From Chitinophagaceae bacterium (lineage in GTDB: Bacteria > Bacteroidota > Bacteroidia > Chitinophagales > Chitinophagaceae), in contig JALOMC010000135.1 in assembly GCA_025455665.1 (NCBI GenBank), positions 1-6,662 of the forward strand: a stretch of DNA of 6,662 bases. The letters run 5' to 3'. The notes under the pieces were generated by a model. The model made no database searches. It worked only from the letters and a program-made list of their open reading frames with translations, and was not told where the DNA came from. The position numbers were made by a program, and so were the translations under genes. Each line of letters opens with the position of its first letter. The first letter of the stretch is position 1. Shown here one piece after another: positions 1 to 4,615 of the stretch.

Positions 1-157
1 AGCAGTCATTAACCTGGAAGATGTGCACCTGGCACAGGCCAAAAATTACCTCGTCGCCTATCATCTGCCTGTGGGTTTGCTGCTCAATTTTGGTAGTACC
101 AGCTTGCAGGTGAAGAAGGTGTTTAATAAGAAAGTGTCTGAATCAGGATCAGGATAG
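1..157 (+). CDS. GxxExxY family protein, C-terminal fragment (gene continues upstream of the window)
   Basis: This is the last 51 codons of a gene whose start lies outside the window; the frame begins at base 2 and ends at TAG 155-157. The visible residues include AQAKNYLVAYHLPVGLLLNF, followed by GSTSLQVKKVFNK. This matches the usual end of GxxExxY proteins, a small family common in Bacteroidota with a predicted PD-(D/E)XK nuclease-like fold and unproven function. The defining GxxExxY motif is upstream and cannot be seen. The last residues, roughly ESGSG, are encoded by DNA that belongs to the inverted repeat starting near base 142, so the repeat appears to have supplied the end of the reading frame. 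The family call rests on the C-terminal signature only. Confidence 0.8.
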   Translation, partial: AVINLEDVHLAQAKNYLVAYHLPVGLLLNFGSTSLQVKKVFNKKVSESGSG

Positions 158-271
158 CCCGGATTGAAGGATGAACCGGATGCAAAACATCCTGAAAATC
201 CAATCATCCTGCAAATCCTGATGCTGACATCATCCTGCCAATCCTTTCATCCTCCTAATCCGAATGCTGAC
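142..271. repeat. 43-bp repeat unit: one inverted copy plus two direct copies with phased GGAT/ATCC blocks
   Basis: Bases 186-228 and 229-271 are direct tandem copies of a 43-base unit, identical at 34 of 43 positions by hand alignment; both end in ATGCTGAC. Bases 142-184 are a weaker inverted copy, matching the reverse complement of the first unit at 27 of 43. ATCC occurs at 189, 198, 206 and 215, and again exactly 43 bases later at 232, 241, 249 and 258. GGAT occurs at 152, 161, 169 and 178, each placed symmetrically with an ATCC about base 185; an extra GGAT lies at 146. The innermost arm is GGATG 178-182 with CATCC 188-192. The left arm overlaps the end of the GxxExxY gene. I recall similar ATCCTG-type repeats near such genes in other Bacteroidota, but cannot verify this here. 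Possible roles are transcript termination or a protein-binding or mobile repeat element. Confidence 0.8.
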
Positions 272-431
272 CATGTGTAGCAACTAAATCATCTCCGAAG
301 TTTGGTTGGTGTCCGAAAAAACTTTGCGGAAATGATGTGGGAGGTTGCCTGTATCACCATTGGATGCTTCGCGAAAGACACGAGGTATTGGTAAGTTACC
401 CTGCTCCCCTGCGCTTTACTTTGCCGCCGGC

Positions 432-1130
432 ATGGCTCCCATTCCCTTACCTTGTGCGGGCATGCCTGTTCCGCTCTCGCTTACCTTGTATCACTTTCGC
501 CTGGCCGACCGGCTGGATGGGTTTAGTCCGGTAGAGCTGGCTGTGGTGCAGCGGGTGTTTGCCCAGCTGGCGGCAGAACCGCTGTTTGGCTGGCAGCGGC
601 AGCACAATTTTTGCGAAGCCCGGGCCGAGGCAGCCTCGCTACTGCTGGAAGCAGCCCGCTTGCCGCATGCCAAATGCTGGGTGTTTGGCGCAGCCTTTTT
701 GCACAAAGGCTATGTGGGCGGCCTGATGCACCACTGGAACTATCATGTAGCCGTGGCCATGCCCGTACAGCAAGATGGCCGGCTACAATGGCGGGTACTG
801 GACCCCTCCACCGCCAGCGGCCCCACCAGCCCCGAAGCATGGGCCAGTGCCGTCACTGCCTATCCGCACAGCTACCACCTGCTCAAGCAGGCCGATTACT
901 ACATCTTTCCCGCCCCCGGCAGCAAAAAGCCCAACTGGCACCGCCGCCACCACCGCAACTTTCGATGGGCCATGCAGGGCCTCGCCGGTATCAATGGTCT
1001 TACCCCCACCGGCAAGGCCCAACTGGCATTTGGCCAGCAAAAAATAGCCCGCACCACCCGGCAATTTCGCCAACTGCTAAGCAGCATAGCAGCGTGGAAA
1101 CAGCAGATAGCCGGCGCTGGCCATGCGTGA
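432..1130 (+). CDS. Protein-glutaminase-like cysteine hydrolase (protein deamidase fold)
   Basis: The predicted 232-residue protein resembles bacterial protein-glutaminase, which converts protein-bound glutamine to glutamate. The likely catalytic triad is Cys61 (in HNFCEARAEA), His105 (in WNYHVAVAM) and Asp124 (in RVLDPSTASGP). Motif order, context and spacing (44 and 19 residues) are close to the Cys-His-Asp triad I recall for the Chryseobacterium enzyme. A second Cys (KCWVFG, Cys82) follows the nucleophile. The C-terminal third, after about residue 160, is basic and rich in His and Arg, with no domain I recognise. No start has a Shine-Dalgarno. The frame is open back to TTG 345 after the in-frame stop at 333-335, and ATG 462 is also possible. 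I chose ATG 432 because it is the first ATG upstream of the conserved part. No start gives a convincing signal peptide or the long propeptide of the secreted enzyme, so a cytoplasmic role is possible. The substrate is unknown. Confidence 0.72.
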   Translation: MAPIPLPCAGMPVPLSLTLYHFRLADRLDGFSPVELAVVQRVFAQLAAEPLFGWQRQHNFCEARAEAASLLLEAARLPHAKCWVFGAAFLHKGYVGGLMHHWNYHVAVAMPVQQDGRLQWRVLDPSTASGPTSPEAWASAVTAYPHSYHLLKQADYYIFPAPGSKKPNWHRRHHRNFRWAMQGLAGINGLTPTGKAQLAFGQQKIARTTRQFRQLLSSIAAWKQQIAGAGHA

Positions 1131-1226
1131 ATGCCATCGTGTAGGCCGCCCACCACTTACCGGGCAGCATTCGCACAACTACAATACCTCGGCGATAAAG
1201 GCTTCCCCTTCGAAAGATGTGGATGA
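1131..1226 (+). CDS. Possible 31-codon small ORF or gene remnant
   Basis: An ATG directly abuts the stop codon of the preceding gene (TGAATG, 1128-1133) and opens a 31-codon frame ending at TGA 1224-1226. Part of its product (AFAQLQYLGDKGFPFERCG) reads like ordinary protein sequence rather than noise. The junction would allow termination-reinitiation coupling to the upstream gene. I recognise no family, and there is no independent evidence for translation. It may be a chance frame or the trace of a degraded gene. Confidence 0.17.
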   Translation: MPSCRPPTTYRAAFAQLQYLGDKGFPFERCG

Positions 1227-1256
1227 ACGCACCCAACCAACTGCCGACCGGTCTGT

Positions 1257-1285
1257 TTTGCAAGGCTGGCTGCCGGCTATCTTTG
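1257..1285 (+). promoter_or_regulatory. Bacteroidota-type promoter of the serine hydrolase gene
   Basis: TTTG at 1257-1260 and TATCTTTG at 1278-1285 match the Bacteroidota -33 (TTTG) and -7 (TAnnTTTG) elements, with a 17-base spacer at the short end of the accepted range. Transcription should begin near 1292. This lies downstream of ATG 1217, the first start in the open frame, and 27 bases before ATG 1319, so the site supports 1319 as the true start. Confidence 0.6.
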
Positions 1286-1318
1286 CCCCTGCCAGCACCT
1301 TCACCAACCTGTCATCCT

Positions 1319-2554
1319 ATGCTGCACCTACCTTATCGCCTTCGCCCCGCCGCACTCTGGTTTGTTTTGGCGGCCATCGGCCTGTCGGGCTGCTACATCA
1401 CCCGGGCTTACCGCTTTCGCAAGTTTGAGCTCAAGGATATTCCCAAGCTCGATACGGCCTTGCTGGCGCCATCGGCCACGCCATTTCAGTTTGCACAGGC
1501 CGCAGCCGGGCAGCCCGCCCGCTACCCCCGCCTGGCAGCCGTGCTCGATAGCCAGTTGGCCAATACCCGCACCTATGCTTTTCTGGTTATCAAAAACGAC
1601 AGCATTCTGTACGAACGCTATTTCAACGGCCTCAGCGATAGCTTGCTCTATCCTTCGTTTTCAGTCGCCAAATCGTTTGTATCTACCCTGGTGGCCATGG
1701 CGCATGAAGAAGGCAAAATACCCAGCCTGCAAGCACCCATCACCACCTACCTGCCGCAGCTACTGCGCCGCGACGAACGCTTCGGCCGCATCAGCATACA
1801 GCATGTGCTGGATATGGCCAGCGGCATCAAAAGCAGCGAAAACTACGACAACCCATTTTCCGACGTACTCAAGCTGGGCTTTACCAAAAACATCAGCCGC
1901 CACACCCTTAAAATCCATATTGAAAAAGAGCCGGGCAACGATGAGTACAAGAGTGTAAACACCCAGCTGCTGGCCATGATAGTGGAAAAAGCAACCGGCA
2001 AAAAACTGCAGCAGTATGTGCAGGAAAAACTATGGCAGCCGCTGGGCATGGAAAGTGCGGCCACCTGGAATATTGACAGCCGTAGCCGCCAGCAGGTGCG
2101 GGCCTTTTGCTGCCTCAATGCTACGGCCCGCGACTTTGCCAAGCTGGGCCGCCTGTACCTGGCAAATGGCAACTGGAATGGACAGCAGCTACTAAGCCCC
2201 CAATGGATACAGGCCAGCACCGCTACCGATACCATGATCAAATACAATGGCTATCGCAACCAATGGTGGGCCGCCCCTAATCGCCACTATTTTGCCGATT
2301 CGGCCGAGGCGGCTCGCTTTGCGGCAGGCCTCACCGTGAAGGCTGCTTTGAGGGCCTACAACAACAGGCAGGGCAAGCGCCAGTACCGGGTAGACCGCTG
2401 GACCGGCGCCTACCATGCCGAAGGCATTTTAGGCCAATACGTGTATGTGCACCCTGCCAATCGGGTCATCATTGTGCGGCTGGGCTACTACTGGCAGCAC
2501 CCCGCCATGGGGGCCGAAGATTTCATTTACAGCGTGGGCGATCAGCTGAAGTAA
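1319..2554 (+). CDS. Serine beta-lactamase-like hydrolase (class C/PBP4* type), predicted lipoprotein
   Basis: The 411-residue protein belongs to the beta-lactamase/transpeptidase-like serine hydrolases (Pfam Beta-lactamase type), which include esterases, peptidases and penicillin-binding relatives. Residues 1-25 form a lipoprotein signal peptide: a basic start, a hydrophobic stretch around ALWFVLAAIGL and the lipobox LSGC with Cys25. The mature protein should be anchored in an envelope membrane facing the periplasm or outside. The catalytic SxxK is Ser115-Val-Ala-Lys118 in YPSFSVAKSF. The second motif is Tyr210-Lys-Ser212 in EYKSVN. The third, KTG-like region is a divergent HAEGILGQ at 366-373, as is usual in non-lactamase members. 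Length is normal for the family. The frame stays open upstream to ATG 1217, but that start would bury the signal peptide and precede the promoter. The gene ends 51 bases before a strong terminator and looks monocistronic. Substrate cannot be deduced; a role in antibiotic resistance is not implied. Confidence 0.88.
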   Translation: MLHLPYRLRPAALWFVLAAIGLSGCYITRAYRFRKFELKDIPKLDTALLAPSATPFQFAQAAAGQPARYPRLAAVLDSQLANTRTYAFLVIKNDSILYERYFNGLSDSLLYPSFSVAKSFVSTLVAMAHEEGKIPSLQAPITTYLPQLLRRDERFGRISIQHVLDMASGIKSSENYDNPFSDVLKLGFTKNISRHTLKIHIEKEPGNDEYKSVNTQLLAMIVEKATGKKLQQYVQEKLWQPLGMESAATWNIDSRSRQQVRAFCCLNATARDFAKLGRLYLANGNWNGQQLLSPQWIQASTATDTMIKYNGYRNQWWAAPNRHYFADSAEAARFAAGLTVKAALRAYNNRQGKRQYRVDRWTGAYHAEGILGQYVYVHPANRVIIVRLGYYWQHPAMGAEDFIYSVGDQLK

Positions 2555-2605
2555 GACAGGCTATGAATGGCCAGACGGCATACCATCACTACAGCTTTTT
2601 AAACC

Positions 2606-2634
2606 AAAGAGCCACCCGCTGGGGGTGGCTCTTT
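2606..2634 (+). terminator. Intrinsic terminator after the serine hydrolase gene, possibly bidirectional
   Basis: A perfect 12-bp stem, AAAGAGCCACCC (2606-2617) with GGGTGGCTCTTT (2623-2634), encloses a five-base loop (GCTGG). It is followed by only one more T before CC, so the U-run is short (TTTT at 2632-2635, partly in the stem). On the minus strand the stem is followed by GGTTTAAAAAG, giving a weak T-rich tail. It could therefore also end a minus-strand transcript from the small ORF at 2826-2674. Confidence 0.82.
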
Positions 2635-2673
2635 TCCAAATTGCATTTTACTTACCACTGCTGGGCAGTTTCG

Positions 2674-2826
2674 TCACACCTGGCTCCAGCGGCGTGGGCT
2701 GCCCGCAGTGCGGGCCCGCTTCCACAGTTGGCTCATCTGGTTCCACCAGGTTTGCAAGGTTCGTTTGGCGACGATTGTATTTACGGTGGGTATATACGTG
2801 TAGTCGCCGGCATAAGGCAGGTACAT
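2674..2826 (-). CDS. Putative small protein, 50 residues, no recognised family
   Basis: The frame opens at ATG 2826-2824 and ends at TGA 2676-2674. Its product begins MYLPYAGDYTYIPTVNTIVA and continues with a Trp-rich, basic half (TLQTWWNQ, then a tail rich in Lys, Arg and Ser). It has four Trp in 50 residues and no signal peptide or membrane segment. Three things support it. The start follows an A-rich leader (CAAACCAAAAAAACAAAGCAC), favoured for initiation in Bacteroidota. A good minus-strand promoter lies upstream at 3040-3009. A hairpin that could stop it lies 40 bases past its stop. Third codon positions are mostly G or C, as in the real genes nearby. Against it are its length and an overlapping 50-codon minus frame (2933 to 2781, beginning MMEFDQPRTS) in the same transcript. 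The two could be alternatives, the transcript could be a non-coding RNA, or the region could be a decayed gene. Confidence 0.38.
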   Translation of the reverse strand: MYLPYAGDYTYIPTVNTIVAKRTLQTWWNQMSQLWKRARTAGSPRRWSQV

Positions 2827-3008
2827 GTGCTTTGTTTTTTTGGTTTGAAAAAAATGCTCAGGCAGGATACAAGCGGCACCCCGAGGCCGTGGTACTGGCC
2901 CCTGCTCGTCCGGGGCTGGTCAAATTCCATCATATCCTGCAAGCCCGGGCACCTGTGAAGGCGCTATTGTGGGCCGGGTTCCTGAAGCGGTTCTTTGATT
3001 TGACAAGG

Positions 3009-3040
3009 CAAAACTAGGGTGGCCCCGGGGCGGTGGCAAA
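3009..3040 (-). promoter_or_regulatory. Bacteroidota-type promoter reading leftwards, with a palindrome in the spacer
   Basis: Read on the minus strand, TTTG at 3040-3037 and TAGTTTTG at 3016-3009 match the -33 and -7 elements exactly at all specified bases, with a 20-base spacer. The predicted transcript would start near 3002 and run through a leader of about 175 bases to the ATG at 2826. The spacer contains a perfect 10-bp palindrome, GCCCCGGGGC (3022-3031), which could be an operator or simply a GC-rich coincidence. Confidence 0.45.
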
Positions 3041-3562
3041 CCAGATTTAGCCGGCCGGCATGACGGCAAAACGGGCACTGATAAGTCTAAATCATTGGGC
3101 ATCAATGTTCAGCATAAGCATTTAACATTATTGTCAAGGGCTGGTAAGCGGGTCATTTTGCTCATTTTTTCACCAAAAAATACATGCGCTGCTATCCAAA
3201 TGCCCTTACTTTCGTCGGCCCTGCCGCCAGCCAGCCAAGCTGCCGGCAAGGCACCAAACGGTTCTTTGAAAACATGAATGCACGAGCCCCTGCGGTAAGT
3301 TTTTTCAGCCTTATCCCTATGCCACTATTCGTTTCGTTGTATCGCTTAGCTGGTTGGTAGCCTGCTGCCCGGCCACGGGTAGCCATCGGTACACGCCCCT
3401 CTTCTATCTATTCCGCTATCTAATTTATATAGCACCTCTCTTCCTCTTTTTCCATGCCCGCAGTTTGGCCTTTCCGGGGCCGCCTCGTTTTTGCTGTCAC
3501 GTGCTTTTCTGTTTTCAGCCGATTGGTTATTGTATCACTATTTCGAAAACCAATTTGGAACG
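3041..3562. other. Long intergenic region with no convincing gene
   Basis: I find no convincing gene, tRNA or rRNA in these 522 bases; the open frames are short, start at TTG or lack protein-like composition. Details present are: an AT hairpin, ATTTTTT (3164-3170) with AAAAAAT (3175-3181) around a CACC loop; a strongly pyrimidine-rich stretch on the plus strand at about 3393-3460 (CTCTTCTATCTATTCC, then CTCTCTTCCTCTTTTTCC), interrupted by AATTTATATAG; and an 11-base sequence CGGTTCTTTGA at 3259-3269 that also occurs at 2988-2998. The region probably includes the regulatory DNA of the downstream NYN gene. Confidence 0.5.
3464..3493 (+). promoter_or_regulatory. Weak promoter candidate for the NYN/cold-shock gene
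   Basis: TTTG at 3464-3467 is followed after 18 bases by CGTTTTTG at 3486-3493. The -33 element and spacing fit the Bacteroidota consensus, but the TA of the -7 element is replaced by CG. It would give a leader of about 60 bases before ATG 3563. I saw no better match in front of this gene. Confidence 0.2.
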
Positions 3563-4507
3563 ATGAAAGACCAACTGACCAAGATTGGCGTCTTTTACGA
3601 CGGCAATTATTTTTTGCAGGTAAGCAACTACTACGCCTATGGGCACAGCCTGCGGCGCCGCATCAGCATTTCGGGCCTGCACGAGTTTATACAACAGCAG
3701 GTAGCCAATGAAGAAAATGCAGATGTAAGGCGCTGCAAAATAGTGGACGCCCACTACTTCAGGGGCCGCCTGAATGCTACCGAAGCCAGCCAGCGGGGCG
3801 ACCGCCTTTACTACGACCGGGTGTTTGAAGACATTCTGCTATCGGAAGGGGTAACCACCCACTATCTGCCGGTGCGCATGGGCTACGATGGCGTACGCCA
3901 CGAAAAAGGCATAGATGTATGGATAGCGGTAGAGGCGCTGGAACTGACCTACACCAAGCGTTTTGATGTGGTAGTATTGATAGCCAGCGACAGCGATTTT
4001 GTGCCCCTGGTGCGCAAAATGAATGCCCTGGGCACCCGGGTGATGATACTGAGCTGGAACTTTGACTACACCGGCGAAAACGGACAACGCTACATTACCC
4101 GCACCAGCCAGGACCTGGTAGACGAAGCCAGCTACCCCATGCCCATGCACGATTTGATAGATGCTGGCCTCAAATACAATGACACCCGCATCAGCAGCCT
4201 GTTTGTGCAAAACGAACAGCGCCGCAGCTACCAGCCCCCGGCCAATGGTGAAGGAGCCCCGGCTATTGAACTCACCGGCGGCGAAGGCACCGGCGAAATC
4301 CTGAGTTTGAAAAGTGGGTTTGGCTTCATTCGCTTTCCGCCCAACAACCTGTTTTTTCACTACAGCAGCCTCGTGGGCGTCGAGTTTACCGATTTGCAGG
4401 TAGGCGATGTGGTCAGCTTTAAGCTAGGCAAAAACGACGAAGGAGGCGATGTAGCCAAGGATGTATACCTGGTGAGTGCCAGCGACGGCAATTTCAATCG
4501 GCAATAA
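3563..4507 (+). CDS. NYN-domain ribonuclease-like protein with C-terminal cold-shock-like domain
   Basis: The 314-residue protein joins two RNA-related domains. Residues about 5-200 form a NYN (LabA/DUF88, PIN-like) domain: the first strand has IGVFYDGNYF with Asp13 and Asn15; EKGIDVWIAVEAL gives Asp118 and a Glu at 124; VVVLIASDSDFVPLV gives Asp143 and Asp145. These acidic residues are the expected metal-binding catalytic set of NYN nucleases. Residues about 241-304 resemble a cold-shock/OB domain, with KSGFGFIRF as RNP1-like (250-258) and NLFFHYSSL as RNP2-like (262-270), then GDVVSFKLG. The likely job is metal-dependent RNA cleavage or processing, with the OB domain binding single-stranded RNA. 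The frame extends upstream to TTG 3491, but ATG 3563 directly precedes the first NYN strand and is preferred. The gene stands alone and is closed by a strong terminator. RNA target and activity are unknown. Confidence 0.85.
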   Translation: MKDQLTKIGVFYDGNYFLQVSNYYAYGHSLRRRISISGLHEFIQQQVANEENADVRRCKIVDAHYFRGRLNATEASQRGDRLYYDRVFEDILLSEGVTTHYLPVRMGYDGVRHEKGIDVWIAVEALELTYTKRFDVVVLIASDSDFVPLVRKMNALGTRVMILSWNFDYTGENGQRYITRTSQDLVDEASYPMPMHDLIDAGLKYNDTRISSLFVQNEQRRSYQPPANGEGAPAIELTGGEGTGEILSLKSGFGFIRFPPNNLFFHYSSLVGVEFTDLQVGDVVSFKLGKNDEGGDVAKDVYLVSASDGNFNRQ

Positions 4508-4531
4508 ACCAGATCGATCCTCAAGCACTGC

Positions 4532-4572
4532 CGAAGGGCGCAAGGTGATCTTTGCGCCCTTCGCGTTTTTTT
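4532..4572 (+). terminator. Intrinsic terminator of the NYN/cold-shock gene
   Basis: A perfect 12-bp GC-rich stem, CGAAGGGCGCAA (4532-4543) with TTGCGCCCTTCG (4552-4563), encloses an eight-base loop and is followed after CG by seven T residues (4566-4572). It lies 25 bases after the stop codon. The minus strand has no T-run after the stem, so it should act mainly on the plus-strand transcript, although it also sits just past the end of the convergent E1 gene. Confidence 0.92.
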
Positions 4573-4615
4573 CTATACCTGCAAAAGATGTTCACCGTTG
4601 GGGTGCGCTGCCTGA

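Noticed and set aside
186..271. Possible CRISPR array from the repeated ATCCTG blocks
   Set aside because: Only two direct 43-base copies, which abut without spacers, plus an inverted copy; no cas genes nearby.
301..326. TTTG followed by AAACTTTG as promoter for the deamidase gene
   Set aside because: The spacer is only 14 bases, below the accepted range, and the -7 element is imperfect.
611..1144. A 177-codon plus-strand frame, and several minus-strand frames between 491 and 1263
   Set aside because: They overlap the deamidase gene in other frames; only the chosen frame contains the conserved Cys, His and Asp motifs.
2563..3017. Two plus-strand frames of about 130 codons covering the terminator and the gap
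   Set aside because: Both run through the terminator hairpin or its far arm, have noise-like composition, and oppose the better-supported minus-strand unit.
3130..3181. TTG-N19-TCATTTTG as a promoter and the AT hairpin 3164-3181 as a terminator
   Set aside because: The promoter match lacks bases in both elements and no gene follows it; the hairpin is short and pure AT, without a GC stem.
2988..3269. Repeated 11-mer CGGTTCTTTGA at 2988-2998 and 3259-3269 as ends of a mobile element
   Set aside because: Flanking sequences diverge within a few bases, the copies are direct rather than inverted, and no transposase lies between them.
3530..3557. TTG-N17-CCAATTTG as promoter of the NYN gene
   Set aside because: It would place the transcript start at or beyond ATG 3563, and the TA of the -7 element is missing.
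3354..3566. A 70-codon hydrophobic plus-strand frame before the NYN gene
   Set aside because: It starts with a non-ATG codon, and its hydrophobicity follows from the pyrimidine-rich DNA rather than from a membrane-protein pattern.
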